Source: a virus. From it: DNA of 64,000 nucleotides. Both the position numbers and the translations under genes were made by a program. The number at the start of each line of letters is the position of its first letter. Within the stretch, counting starts at the first letter, position 1. The notes below the pieces were generated by a model. It did no database searches and was not told where the DNA came from. It saw nothing but the letters and a program-made list of their open reading frames with translations. This document shows, in pieces, positions 1 to 7,824 of this stretch. The stretch spans positions 1 to 64,000 of the IMG/VR virus record IMGVR_UViG_3300017963_000190; one strand, written 5' to 3'.

Positions 1-164
1 CTAGTGTAGAAGTGCTTGCACTCAACACAGACAAGTGGCAGCTCAATAACAGGTTTGTAGACTTTGACTACTTTTCCACACTTGGGGCAGGCGACCGGTA
101 CCAACTCTCTCTTCCCGAGATGAAGTTCGGCTGTGTGTCCGAGTGTTTTGATTCCGTATTTCAT
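1..164 (-). CDS. zinc-ribbon protein, 3' end outside window
   Basis: Fifty-four residues are visible and no stop is reached before the left edge. The start ATG (162-164) overlaps the stop of the upstream gene as ATGA, so translation is probably coupled. Two cysteine pairs, CPKC (residues 26-29) and CVEC (46-49), form a small treble-clef or zinc-ribbon site. Function unknown; it is the last visible member of the region 1 gene run. Confidence 0.7.
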   Translation of the reverse strand, partial: MKYGIKTLGHTAELHLGKRELVPVACPKCGKVVKVYKPVIELPLVCVECKHFYT

Positions 165-439
165 GTGTGTTCTCTTTCAAAAAAGCAATCGTGTCCAACA
201 AAACCATAGCTGTCTGGAATCTCTTCGCGCTCTCCTTGCGAGTAGGGCACATAATGCGCATGCAGAGCTCCAGTAGGATCCCTAAAAATCAAGAAGACGC
301 GTTTCTCATTGGAAGGGACGACTTCCAGATCAAGTTCGTGGTCCTTAACCAGAAGAAACTGCAGGCCACATGTTGGGCACTTCTCCATTTTATTGGAGAG
401 TGCATCCCAACTTTTCGCTATGCGTAGCAGCTCCCTCAT
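161..439 (-). CDS. small CxxC protein
   Basis: A 92-residue protein of unknown function. One CPTC pair lies near residue 21 and an HDC near residue 83, so a zinc site is possible. The chosen start overlaps the stop of the preceding gene (ATGA). An internal Met just before the CPTC pair would also give a plausible shorter start. Confidence 0.65.
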   Translation of the reverse strand: MRELLRIAKSWDALSNKMEKCPTCGLQFLLVKDHELDLEVVPSNEKRVFLIFRDPTGALHAHYVPYSQGEREEIPDSYGFVGHDCFFEREHT

Positions 440-1050
440 ACTTTCTTATCCAGAATCTTAAGCACTTCAGCAGCGGCCTCTCCATGGCTGGTTTCGTTTG
501 CCCATTTTGCTATCTGCCGGATCTTGATCCATTCTTGTACATGATCGGACAACACAGGCGCCACAGTCTCTGCCGCTTGAAGGAGCTCTTTTGCCGCGCC
601 CATAAGCTTGTCGGCAACCAATGAATTACGACGCACGGCTTCCCGTAGAGCCTGATCCTTGGTGACAAGTAGCGGCGTAAAGTGTCCTGTCCCATCGCAG
701 ACAGGATCGGCATCTGGGAACGACCACCCTTCGTAGTCTAGGCGACGTAGGGTGTTTGCATTGGTGGCTTTGTACGCCTTGTGCTTTTGTATCCACAGAT
801 CCATGACTTTGAGGTCGTTACGGAATAGCGCGTAGGCGCCTTCATTCTCTACACGTCTCTGCTCATCCTCACTCCAACGATTTTCGATGGGGCCTTTACT
901 GTGTTTTCGTTTTCTGTCGTCGTAACCACACAGCAGGCAGTAATGCCCATACCCATTGCTTCGGGTAACGGAGGAATGGAGAACTTCTTGGAGAGTTCCC
1001 CAGCTAAATTCCCTGCCGCAGTAGGGACACTTGAACTGGTGGTACTCCAT
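436..1050 (-). CDS. zinc-finger protein, unknown function
   Basis: A 204-residue protein. The N-terminus has CPYC (8-11) and CLLC (about 38-41), a four-Cys zinc site. The rest is mixed and helical with no recognised domain. A GAAGG-like ribosome site precedes the ATG. It ends in ATGA overlap with the next gene, consistent with one operon with its neighbours. Confidence 0.75.
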   Translation of the reverse strand: MEYHQFKCPYCGREFSWGTLQEVLHSSVTRSNGYGHYCLLCGYDDRKRKHSKGPIENRWSEDEQRRVENEGAYALFRNDLKVMDLWIQKHKAYKATNANTLRRLDYEGWSFPDADPVCDGTGHFTPLLVTKDQALREAVRRNSLVADKLMGAAKELLQAAETVAPVLSDHVQEWIKIRQIAKWANETSHGEAAAEVLKILDKKV

Positions 1051-1052
1051 GC

Positions 1053-1586
1053 CTACTTCCCTTTCTCCTGCTCTAGCAGTTTGCGCACCTTATTGAGCTC
1101 ATCCTTGGTGTGCACGACACCCCCATCGTTGAGTTCCAGGTACCACTGAAGAACCTGCACTCTGGTGGCCAGCTTGTTGACGTGGAACTTGGTGGCAATG
1201 TGTATCAAGTTCCCCTTGTATTCTGAGCGTAGCTGGCCAAATGCAGGGATCTCATCGGTCAGAAACCTGGTGATGGCTTGCACCCGCTGCTTCCCATCGA
1301 CCAGCACCATTGGGCCGCGAAAGTCTCCCATCCATCCTGGGCAATTCCAGTGAAGAATATTGCCAGACTGTCCCGCGCGCAGGCAGAATTCCACGTAAGC
1401 GATCTGCTGCTTCTCTGTCCAAACATGCGCTCTCTGAAAGTCCGGATCCAGCTGCGCCTCGTGTTCGGTAATGTAACGGTCCAGGTGTTTCAGGAAATGC
1501 CCCCACGAAACATCAACCAGGTAACCGCTCCATGGCGTAAAAGACGGTATGTCAAAAAAGCTTTTATATTTCTTCTGGGAGGGCAT
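1053..1586 (-). CDS. DUF262 (GmrS-N-like) protein
   Basis: A 177-residue protein. The segment LDPDFQRAHVW (about residues 47-57) followed by VLVDGKQRVQAITRFL (about 94-109) matches the DUF262 fold of GmrSD type IV restriction enzymes and of ParB/Srx-like nucleotidases, where DGQQR is the hallmark; here it reads DGKQR. Only this N-terminal type domain is present and the HNH DUF1524 partner is absent. A GAGGAAAA ribosome site supports the start. Possible NTP-dependent nuclease remnant or regulator; inference. Confidence 0.75.
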   Translation of the reverse strand: MPSQKKYKSFFDIPSFTPWSGYLVDVSWGHFLKHLDRYITEHEAQLDPDFQRAHVWTEKQQIAYVEFCLRAGQSGNILHWNCPGWMGDFRGPMVLVDGKQRVQAITRFLTDEIPAFGQLRSEYKGNLIHIATKFHVNKLATRVQVLQWYLELNDGGVVHTKDELNKVRKLLEQEKGK

Positions 1587-1935
1587 CTTTTTCCTCTAGG
1601 AGTTTCCCTTCTCCCTTTTGCTCGAAGACTAAAGCATGGCCCAGGACCTGCAGACGATAGCGCTTTGCTGGAACAGGGCTGCCACTTTCGTGAGCAACTT
1701 CTACTTCCTCTGCCTGCCCATCATGCAGCTCGGCTACACTGTCGACGATTTGACGAAGGTACTTGACCACGTAATAGTCCACACAGTACAGATCCGCCCA
1801 CAAACCAATGGCCTCGTTAAGCATCTTTTTTGTGGGCATCGTCTGGTAAAATTGAAAGGTGTACTTGCACGTTGGGTTATCCAGGCAAGTGACGACAACT
1901 CGCGGCTGCATCGAGCAGCGTACCCATTTAGGCAT
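1564..1935 (-). CDS. hypothetical protein, first gene of an operon
   Basis: A 123-residue protein of unknown function. The start was placed at 1935 because AGGAGG lies 9 nt upstream and a near-perfect promoter (TTGACG-17-TATAAT, 1957-1985) is just before it; the open frame continues upstream across the promoter, but that part cannot be translated from this transcript. Its 3' end overlaps the DUF262 gene by 23 bp. Confidence 0.75.
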   Translation of the reverse strand: MPKWVRCSMQPRVVVTCLDNPTCKYTFQFYQTMPTKKMLNEAIGLWADLYCVDYYVVKYLRQIVDSVAELHDGQAEEVEVAHESGSPVPAKRYRLQVLGHALVFEQKGEGKLLEEKDALPEEI

Positions 1936-1956
1936 AGTACTCAACCTCCTGCGGGA

Positions 1957-1985
1957 ATTATAACCAGGCTGCTTGACGACGTCAA
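1957..1985 (-). promoter_or_regulatory. sigma-70 promoter
   Basis: TTGACG, 17-bp spacer, TATAAT, followed by AGGAGG and the ATG at 1935. The -35 box overlaps the stop codon of the upstream gene. Confidence 0.8.
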
Positions 1986-2323
1986 GGTTTACCGCCACAA
2001 TCCCACGGGTGCATGCGGCGGAACGTTTCCCAGAAGAGAATACGGTACACGTCTCGGCCAAGGTCCGTGAAGCGCACACGCACCCACGAACGCTTCTCTA
2101 GCAAGCCGTGACGTAGAAGCACTTTTATAGTGTTCTTGCTTGGCTTCTCTTGGAAGTGATCGCCTTGGGGGTCAAACCACTGCCGAAGACTTTCTGGGAT
2201 CGTGCGGAAAGCGAGGCAATGCCCCATACCGCCGTACATGAAAATAGTGCGGCGCTGCCTGGCATTGAGCTGTCCGAGGATTTTGTAGGGTTCGAAGACG
2301 GAGTGGGTAATGTTGCTGGGCAT
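1982..2323 (-). CDS. hypothetical, possible winged-helix protein
   Basis: A 113-residue protein. The segment NTIKVLLRHGLLEKRSW followed by VRVRFTDLGRDVY resembles a winged helix (recognition helix then beta wing), but no family is recognised. Its TGA stop lies inside the -35 box of the next promoter. Confidence 0.65.
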   Translation of the reverse strand: MPSNITHSVFEPYKILGQLNARQRRTIFMYGGMGHCLAFRTIPESLRQWFDPQGDHFQEKPSKNTIKVLLRHGLLEKRSWVRVRFTDLGRDVYRILFWETFRRMHPWDCGGKP

Positions 2324-2342
2324 GGGATGCCTTCGGGAGCAG

Positions 2343-2534
2343 TTATTCTTGAAGTAGCTCCCTCTTCAGACTTTTGTGGAACCTGATGCACACCTTACAG
2401 ACTTGTTCTTCTGATTGGCTATACCTAGGGTTGCATATATCATAGTACACCTTAGTTAACTGCACGGCCGAACGTAGAACATCAGCTTCAGTAAGCTCAC
2501 CTTTGCGTCGGCCAGAGCTCGGTTTGTTTTCCAT
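2343..2534 (-). CDS. small basic hypothetical protein
   Basis: A 63-residue, Lys/Arg-rich protein of unknown function with one CKVC pair. A GGAAAGGAAA ribosome site precedes the start. It overlaps the 3' end of the helicase-like gene by 38 bp in another frame. Confidence 0.65.
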   Translation of the reverse strand: MENKPSSGRRKGELTEADVLRSAVQLTKVYYDICNPRYSQSEEQVCKVCIRFHKSLKRELLQE

Positions 2535-3138
2535 CTGGTTTCCTTTCCTCCCTGATCTTTATTTCCCATCCCTCTCTTTTCGCGAGCCTGCGTCGAGCGT
2601 GGAAGTGCGCGTTCAGCCACGGGCTTTCGTCCACGAAGTCGCGTACCACAGGAGGTCTTTTTGGAGGAGGCGGTGTGGGTGGAATAATGAGGCGCGTTCT
2701 ACCAAGCCAACTCGTCCTGTTCGGCGTCAGCATGTACAGCGCATCAAAGGCCCCAACGAACTTCCGAGAGTAGAGGTACACGTCGATGGCCTTGGAAGCA
2801 AGCAAAATTTGCTGCTCCCCCTTCCCGATCTTCGTGAAGATGTCTGCCCGCTGTGCCTCCTTGGTGCGGCCATCCAAGATATCGATGTCGCTGGATCCGA
2901 GGTGCGTTCGTATCGCACGTAGGTATGAGAGCCGGTCGCTGACGCAAAGAACCTTGCGCCCTTGTTCGAGATCCCCCTTGATTAAGGAGGCAATAAAACG
3001 AGCGCGTTCATCGCAACCCACTACCTTCCTAAGCAGCTCATTCCAACGGTAGTGAGACGGCCAGCTTTGCGGTAGCTCTTGAAAAGTGCAGCCCGTGTTA
3101 ATGAACGTGACCTCTGGAGTAGTTTTACTTTCTGTCAT
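2497..3138 (-). CDS. stand-alone SF2 helicase C-terminal (RecA2) domain protein
   Basis: A 213-residue protein. KVLCVSDRLSYLRAI (about residues 62-76), DILDGRT (85-91), QQILLASKAIDVYL (about 109-122) and DALYMLTPNRTSWLGRTR (about 132-149) follow the order of motifs IV, V and VI in the second RecA lobe of SF2 helicases, with GRTR in the place of the usual QxxGRxxR. No Walker A or DEAD lobe precedes it, so it cannot be a complete helicase. The C-terminus has a polyproline stretch and a basic tail. The partner lobe could be encoded elsewhere (inference). Confidence 0.6.
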   Translation of the reverse strand: MTESKTTPEVTFINTGCTFQELPQSWPSHYRWNELLRKVVGCDERARFIASLIKGDLEQGRKVLCVSDRLSYLRAIRTHLGSSDIDILDGRTKEAQRADIFTKIGKGEQQILLASKAIDVYLYSRKFVGAFDALYMLTPNRTSWLGRTRLIIPPTPPPPKRPPVVRDFVDESPWLNAHFHARRRLAKREGWEIKIREERKPDGKQTELWPTQR

Positions 3139-3334
3139 CGATCTCTATCTTCATGGGCTCCCAAATAGAGCCGGTACTGTCCCATGTAAAGGTGCGTCCA
3201 CAAAAACACTTATGGTAGCGTTTCACAGGAGGAAGCCCAGATCCGCATAAGCATTTCATCTGACCCGCCGCTATGATGGCGTTGGACATCATCATAGCAA
3301 ACTTGTAGACACTGTCTTCATCTTCGCGGGACAT
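3125..3334 (-). CDS. zinc-binding small protein
   Basis: A 69-residue protein with CLCG (about residues 28-31) and CFCGRTF (about 43-49), a four-Cys knuckle reminiscent of SEC-C or zinc-ribbon modules. Function unknown. Its end overlaps the start of the helicase-domain gene. Confidence 0.7.
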   Translation of the reverse strand: MSREDEDSVYKFAMMMSNAIIAAGQMKCLCGSGLPPVKRYHKCFCGRTFTWDSTGSIWEPMKIEIDDRK

Positions 3335-3343
3335 GGACTCTTC

Positions 3344-4009
3344 CTATGGTGAGCTAGTGAGCCCAAGTCTACGTATACACACTCTACGGGCAGCGTTTAT
3401 TTCGTGCGTGTCTGTATCTGCGTCCAACGTAAAGTAAGACTTGTGCATGTCTCGTTTACATTCACCGGCTAACGTTGCGCGTTTTACTGAAGTGTTGGCA
3501 GCTTTGCTTTTATCGAGAATCATTCCAAACATGTAGTAGTAGGATTTTCTCGTCTCACGCGCATTTCCTGGACCGATGATGTAGCTAGCATGACAAGCCT
3601 CCAGGGCTAGCTTAACGCTGCAGCTGCGCGTTTTTGTTACAGCTAAAATTGATTTAACTGATGAAACGGTGGCGGTGGCCTTTATGAGGCAGTACGCAGC
3701 AGCACTTCGTGCACCTGCTGTACTAGATCGTGCTGTGGATACATCTTTTACCATAGACAACATGACGTTACATGATCCCAAAATCGAGGCGGTTTTGCGT
3801 GCCGCTTTCAATTTCTCTAGGTGCAGGCTCATACTATGGTACCACAACAAACTCTTACCTCTGAATGCTTCGCCGCTCTTTGGATGTGTAGCAGAACATC
3901 GCAGAACGTTGAGGGCTTTGTAGCAAGTTTTTGGGTACGTCGCTTCAGCAGTCGGGGCGGCGAAGCAAAGCGCAAGAAAGATTAGTACGGCGGTCAACGT
4001 GGTTTTCAT
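3344..4009 (-). CDS. secreted Cys-rich protein
   Basis: A 221-residue protein. The N-terminus (MKTT, a hydrophobic core LTAVLIFLALCFA, then APTAEA) is a clear Sec signal peptide with a likely cleavage near residue 23. The mature part has about ten cysteines and many Ser/Thr/Lys residues, suggesting a disulphide-bonded extracytoplasmic protein. No family is recognised. The start ATG shares a base with the upstream stop. Confidence 0.75.
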   Translation of the reverse strand: MKTTLTAVLIFLALCFAAPTAEATYPKTCYKALNVLRCSATHPKSGEAFRGKSLLWYHSMSLHLEKLKAARKTASILGSCNVMLSMVKDVSTARSSTAGARSAAAYCLIKATATVSSVKSILAVTKTRSCSVKLALEACHASYIIGPGNARETRKSYYYMFGMILDKSKAANTSVKRATLAGECKRDMHKSYFTLDADTDTHEINAARRVCIRRLGLTSSP

Positions 4010-4287
4010 TACGTTCCTCCTCCATCAGAAAGCAAGCCGCTTATCTGCAGCCGCTTCTCTAGCTTCTTTTGTTGCATCCCAGACTTTTCTTCAGCCAGGT
4101 AGCGATCGGCGAGGAGCTCGCAGATTTTTGTGGCATTCAATCCCATAGCCAGCGGTCCGAGGGTGTCGGCGATCACCTCTACTATTTTCGCGCACTCTGC
4201 TCGGCTCACGTTGCATTGAATACCATCCGCTGCTTCGGTGCGCAGGTAATCGTAGGCGTAGGTAAATGGGTATCTGCTGTCACTCAT
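4009..4287 (-). CDS. hypothetical protein
   Basis: A 92-residue protein, mostly helical, unknown function. It is the first gene after the promoter at 4310-4337 and is joined directly to the secreted-protein gene. An AAGGAGAA ribosome site precedes the ATG. Confidence 0.75.
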   Translation of the reverse strand: MSDSRYPFTYAYDYLRTEAADGIQCNVSRAECAKIVEVIADTLGPLAMGLNATKICELLADRYLAEEKSGMQQKKLEKRLQISGLLSDGGGT

Positions 4288-4309
4288 ACTAATCGTTCTC
4301 CTTGCCTCA

Positions 4310-4337
4310 AGTATAAACGGCTAGCTTGCGATGTCAA
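4310..4337 (-). promoter_or_regulatory. sigma-70 promoter
   Basis: TTGACA, 16-bp spacer, TATACT. It reads into the gene starting at 4287, then the secreted protein, and is the first clear promoter after the one at 18.77 kb. Confidence 0.75.
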
Positions 4338-4354
4338 GGTACACAGAATTTTCG

Positions 4355-4984
4355 TTATTCTACAGTAATGACCTGTGGTTCCGCTCCTCCGTGAGCGGGC
4401 TCCAAATTAAATACCTCATCGAAAGCATCTTGAGGTTCGTCAAAAATGCAGATCGTGTGGACAGGTACATTGAAGCCCTCGCCTACGTGCTCAGCATCTG
4501 CCCACACATAAGACCGCAGATGGCCACGAACGCGGTAATCATCTTTCGCCGCCTCCACGCACACCCGGAAATAATCGCGCAACAGGAACACGCGACCGTC
4601 TACTAAGGATTTAAAGGGATATCCTTTACGCAGAACTAGATCTCCGGTTGGCGGTCGACGGCGTATCAACGTCAACACCACCTTCGCACGCGCTCCTGAT
4701 GGATTCGGGCCTTTGTTCTTCTCCACCTCAAAGTGCGTGTAAAGTGGCTCTGATGTATTATTGTCGAGCAGCTTCAGCTCCGCGCGCTTTTCAGCTTCCG
4801 GTTGATACCAAGGCTGTTTTTGTTTTGGGAAATGCCTTTGCAGCAGATCAGTAATCATTTGCGCAGGCACCCGGACTGGCTCCCATCCACTAGAATAAAA
4901 ATCCTTGTACATGGCATTCCTACTCCAGGGCAATCCAGTGAGAGGGGTGCTGCGCAAGAGATCTCGCAGAAACATCGCCGGCAC
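4355..4984 (-). CDS. hypothetical protein, start uncertain
   Basis: A 209-residue protein with a GTG start; an ATG at codon 4 is equally possible. The frame stays open about 72 nt further upstream without a canonical start. Rich in basic and aromatic residues, no recognised domain. A gap of 178 bp separates it from the next gene, unusual in this packed region, and I see no other gene in it. Confidence 0.6.
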   Translation of the reverse strand: MPAMFLRDLLRSTPLTGLPWSRNAMYKDFYSSGWEPVRVPAQMITDLLQRHFPKQKQPWYQPEAEKRAELKLLDNNTSEPLYTHFEVEKNKGPNPSGARAKVVLTLIRRRPPTGDLVLRKGYPFKSLVDGRVFLLRDYFRVCVEAAKDDYRVRGHLRSYVWADAEHVGEGFNVPVHTICIFDEPQDAFDEVFNLEPAHGGAEPQVITVE

Positions 4985-5162
4985 TTTGACCGTTCGATCC
5001 TCATGCAGGCTGCGTCGACTGTACTTCCTTTCACTGCGATCCGCGCTGGCAACGATTCACTGGCAACGCAGAAGAAGCTTGTCAAGATCGACAGTCTCCA
5101 AAGGACCGCCCTCCCGAAGCCTTCCTCGCCAAACGCACGTTCCTGCGTTGGTTACTATGTGG

Positions 5163-5534
5163 CTATTCTTGCTCATCGTCTTCTACCTCTTCTGGATTCT
5201 TCTGGTAGGCCAAAACAAAAGCTCTGCGCAGCGCAGCGTTCTCTTCTTTGATCGCGGCCACCTCGTCAACCTTTGGGTCCCCGCGGCCCAAAAACTTGCA
5301 TGTGAGGCAATCAGCTAGCCCCTCGCGGGCGAGAAGGAGCTGATCCTCTAAGGAGAGTTTTTGCTCGCTAAGCGCCTTCCATGCTTGTGTAGGAACAGGT
5401 GGCATTGGACAATCATGCAGGTTGATGCAGCTAACGACATCGTTCATTGGGACTTCCCAAGGACCTCCACATAGAGGGCACACATGCTTTTCTGTGATCT
5501 TTGCGATCACACCCATTCTCTTGTCAGTCATCAT
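5163..5534 (-). CDS. zinc-ribbon and coiled-coil protein
   Basis: A 123-residue protein. CPLC near residue 19 and CINLHDC near residue 36 form a probable zinc site, followed by a helical coiled-coil stretch and a second short CLTC. The start overlaps the end of the membrane-protein gene. Function unknown. Confidence 0.7.
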   Translation of the reverse strand: MMTDKRMGVIAKITEKHVCPLCGGPWEVPMNDVVSCINLHDCPMPPVPTQAWKALSEQKLSLEDQLLLAREGLADCLTCKFLGRGDPKVDEVAAIKEENAALRRAFVLAYQKNPEEVEDDEQE

Positions 5535-5718
5535 CCAGCTCGCTTTCTATTTTGTCCCATTTTTTAGTGCCCCGATTAGTTTTCCACTGCTCCAAGCCGT
5601 CGCTACCAGACATGACCCCAACAGCAGTAAAGGCAAGAATTATCCGGATGCGAAAATAGCCGACCACAATCACAACTATAGACAGAACGAAGTATAGAAG
5701 GAAAGTTCCAAAGCTCAT
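5524..5718 (-). CDS. single-span membrane protein
   Basis: A 64-residue protein with a hydrophobic segment at about residues 5-33 (FLLYFVLSIVVIVVGYF) and a charged C-terminal tail ending in DDD. Probably an inner-membrane peptide with a cytoplasmic tail. Function unknown. Confidence 0.65.
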   Translation of the reverse strand: MSFGTFLLYFVLSIVVIVVGYFRIRIILAFTAVGVMSGSDGLEQWKTNRGTKKWDKIESELDDD

Positions 5719-5720
5719 AA

Positions 5721-5993
5721 CTACCCCCTAAAAGCCCACCAGGCAATTTGTCTAATGCGTGCGTACTGTGATTTCCACCGAGCTATTACATCAGGCCCAT
5801 CGCACGCTCCGCAGATCAATGCATTGAATGCGCCTGTGGTGTCGTCGCTGTTCATGTAGAGGAACCTCCAGCGGTCGCCTACTTGGAACTTGTGGCCGCA
5901 TAAGTAGCAGCGGAAGTTTTTGGGATCACCGCTCCACCGTCGTTTGAGGTCCTCTTCGGTAGCAATCCGTGGTTTACCATCTACGAAGGACAT
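5721..5993 (-). CDS. zinc-finger protein
   Basis: A 90-residue protein. The start at 5993 was preferred to an upstream open frame because the upstream part lies entirely inside the next gene. CYLCGHKF and CGACDG give a four-Cys zinc site. Function unknown. Confidence 0.65.
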   Translation of the reverse strand: MSFVDGKPRIATEEDLKRRWSGDPKNFRCYLCGHKFQVGDRWRFLYMNSDDTTGAFNALICGACDGPDVIARWKSQYARIRQIAWWAFRG

Positions 5994-6001
5994 ACGCTCT
6001 C

Positions 6002-6337
6002 TCACTCTTGCCCAAGGATGCGAGTCTTCACAGCCTTGAACGCTTCGCGGCAAATGTCTTTCCTCGTTCCTTCCGGCAACTGTTCCATCAACGCGTGCGC
6101 CCACGTGCTCCAGATTTGGAATTGCTGCTCTGGTGTGAGGTCCCCTCCGGTGAATCCATCGAGCGAGACAATAACAGTACTTAAACCACCAGGGCCACCT
6201 GGACGTCCTATGATGGATGCCACGACAATGCAATCGCATCCACCTACCCGACGTTCTGCGAGCTCTTCCTTGGTGATCCCATTTTCAGGAAGTTCCACCT
6301 GGTAGGCAATTTTATATCGGTGTTCTTCGTCTGGCAT
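6002..6337 (-). CDS. hypothetical protein
   Basis: A 111-residue protein with a Gly-rich central stretch (IIGRPGGPGG) and a helical C-terminus. No recognised domain. Its start overlaps the stop of the neighbouring gene by one base. Confidence 0.7.
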   Translation of the reverse strand: MPDEEHRYKIAYQVELPENGITKEELAERRVGGCDCIVVASIIGRPGGPGGLSTVIVSLDGFTGGDLTPEQQFQIWSTWAHALMEQLPEGTRKDICREAFKAVKTRILGQE

Positions 6338-6588
6338 TACATGTCGTCCTTTCTTGCGTAGGTTGCATTACCGTACCTACGCTCGTTCTCCTCTTCGATC
6401 TGCTCAACAGGCTTTCCATCCAAGACTTGTAGGAGATCGGACGCACAGCCATCGATAGCCCACTCCTCTTCAGCAGAGAAGTTGTCGGCTGCATCTGCGG
6501 ATTGGTTACGCCAGTATTCCACCAGCTGCCGCAGTTGAGATCGAAGCGCTTTCAAATCGCCTTCGTGGTCTGGTATTACCTTTGCCAT
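6337..6588 (-). CDS. helical hypothetical protein
   Basis: An 83-residue, acidic, mainly helical protein of unknown function, overlapping the 3' end of the gene before it by 13 bp. Confidence 0.65.
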   Translation of the reverse strand: MAKVIPDHEGDLKALRSQLRQLVEYWRNQSADAADNFSAEEEWAIDGCASDLLQVLDGKPVEQIEEENERRYGNATYARKDDM

Positions 6589-6821
6589 GGGAGGGGAGCT
6601 CCTTCTAATTGCTCCTCGATAGCCATCTGCCTATGAGGAGCGGCTTCCTTGTTCATTGGTCGGCAGCCCTCGGGAAGCTTATCGACGTAGCGGATGCACA
6701 GAAAACCTGGTACCGCCTTATGCTCCCCCGCAATGAGCCACCTTCCTCGGGGCTTGTCAACCCGGAAGACCTCCGCCTGGAAATCAGGTTCTTCTTTGGG
6801 TCTCCAGATATACGCAGCCAT
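6576..6821 (-). CDS. hypothetical protein
   Basis: An 81-residue protein with a predicted beta-rich N-terminal half (AEVFRVDKPRGRWLIAG) and no recognised domain. An AGGAGGCA ribosome site precedes the start. Confidence 0.7.
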   Translation of the reverse strand: MAAYIWRPKEEPDFQAEVFRVDKPRGRWLIAGEHKAVPGFLCIRYVDKLPEGCRPMNKEAAPHRQMAIEEQLEGAPLPWQR

Positions 6822-6830
6822 TTATGCCTC

Positions 6831-7049
6831 CTAGCTGTTCATAAGGATGAACAGGATAAGTATGATGATGTTGACGCTCGACAGCGCAATGCTCACCCAG
6901 AAGATGTGCTTAGCGCGGTGCGCGAGCAGCAGTACCTCGTTCATACGCTGTGCTGTTGGACGCTCACACTCGTAGAATTCCCGTACGCCGTCACGTACTG
7001 CCAGGTGTTCCACATTTCCATAGTGATTGATTCGCTCCACGTATTTCAT
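6831..7049 (-). CDS. C-terminal tail-anchored membrane protein
   Basis: A 72-residue protein. The start at 7049 was chosen because it forms an ATGA overlap with the upstream stop; a longer frame would lie inside that gene. The last 24 residues are a single hydrophobic helix (VNIIILILFILM), so a tail anchor is likely. Confidence 0.7.
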   Translation of the reverse strand: MKYVERINHYGNVEHLAVRDGVREFYECERPTAQRMNEVLLLAHRAKHIFWVSIALSSVNIIILILFILMNS

Positions 7050-7537
7050 ACGCCACCTTTCTTGGGCCAACCTTCCACCGTCCACTTGAAGGTGGGTACC
7101 CAGTTTCCGAGCTCCTTGTCCTCAATATATTTCCGGCCGTCTAGGTACTGTTTCTCGAAACGCTTCTGCGCTATCTTTGGGTACGGTGTAAAGTCAACGG
7201 TGGCAAGCGGAGTTTCCACACCAGGCACGTGAACCTCCCACCACTTTTTGATGCGATCTGTACCGAAAGGAACTTGGACAAACGTCTCCCGATAGATGAG
7301 CAGGAGGTTTACCTCTTCTGTAGGAAGCTTCTTAATCGCCGCGTCCTTCAAAGGAGCCTTCTGTACGTGCCCCTCAATCTCGTACCCGTTCTGCATGAGG
7401 ATAGGGCTGAAGTAGATGCGCGCACCATTGTCCAGCTCCAAGCTCTGTACCGCGTACACCTGACGCTTCAGCTCATCTGTCACACGTTCTTGGTGAACAG
7501 CTACTATCCGTTTTCCTACGACGTCACGCGATCTCAT
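7046..7537 (-). CDS. hypothetical protein
   Basis: A 163-residue protein of mixed alpha/beta character with a basic, aromatic C-terminus. No recognised family. Confidence 0.7.
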   Translation of the reverse strand: MRSRDVVGKRIVAVHQERVTDELKRQVYAVQSLELDNGARIYFSPILMQNGYEIEGHVQKAPLKDAAIKKLPTEEVNLLLIYRETFVQVPFGTDRIKKWWEVHVPGVETPLATVDFTPYPKIAQKRFEKQYLDGRKYIEDKELGNWVPTFKWTVEGWPKKGGV

Positions 7538-7824
7538 TGCGTCTCCCCTACCTTTGGCATAGGCATGGCATCCAGCAATTCCTGATTTTCTGCTTCGAGC
7601 TCTTCTATACTTCGTTCTAGTGCACTAATGTGGTTCTGTAGTTCTTCTACCTCTGCATCGCGAGAGCTGTATCCCTCTTCCTTCCCTTCCTCAAAGGCCC
7701 GGTCCATGCATTGACTGCAGGGATCGACTGTGATCTCAACGCCCTCCACACTGGTCTGTGTGCACAAACCCTCTCCACACTCACACCAGATCTCGAATTT
7801 CACAGCGGCGTCTAATGTTGGCAT
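7534..7824 (-). CDS. zinc-binding coiled-coil protein
   Basis: A 96-residue protein. CECGEGLC and CSQC supply zinc ligands in the first half. The second half is a leucine-rich coiled coil (VEELQNHISALERSIEELEA). A small homologue of the zinc-plus-coil architecture that recurs in this region. Confidence 0.7.
   Translation of the reverse strand: MPTLDAAVKFEIWCECGEGLCTQTSVEGVEITVDPCSQCMDRAFEEGKEEGYSSRDAEVEELQNHISALERSIEELEAENQELLDAMPMPKVGETQ

Noticed and set aside
1564-2079. Longer version of the 1564-1935 protein starting at 2079
   Set aside because: The added part crosses a near-perfect promoter and overlaps the upstream gene; a ribosome site exists only at 1935.
4855-5085. Extra minus-strand gene in the gap before 4984
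   Set aside because: Its TTG start has no ribosome site and most of the frame overlaps the 4355-4984 gene in another frame.
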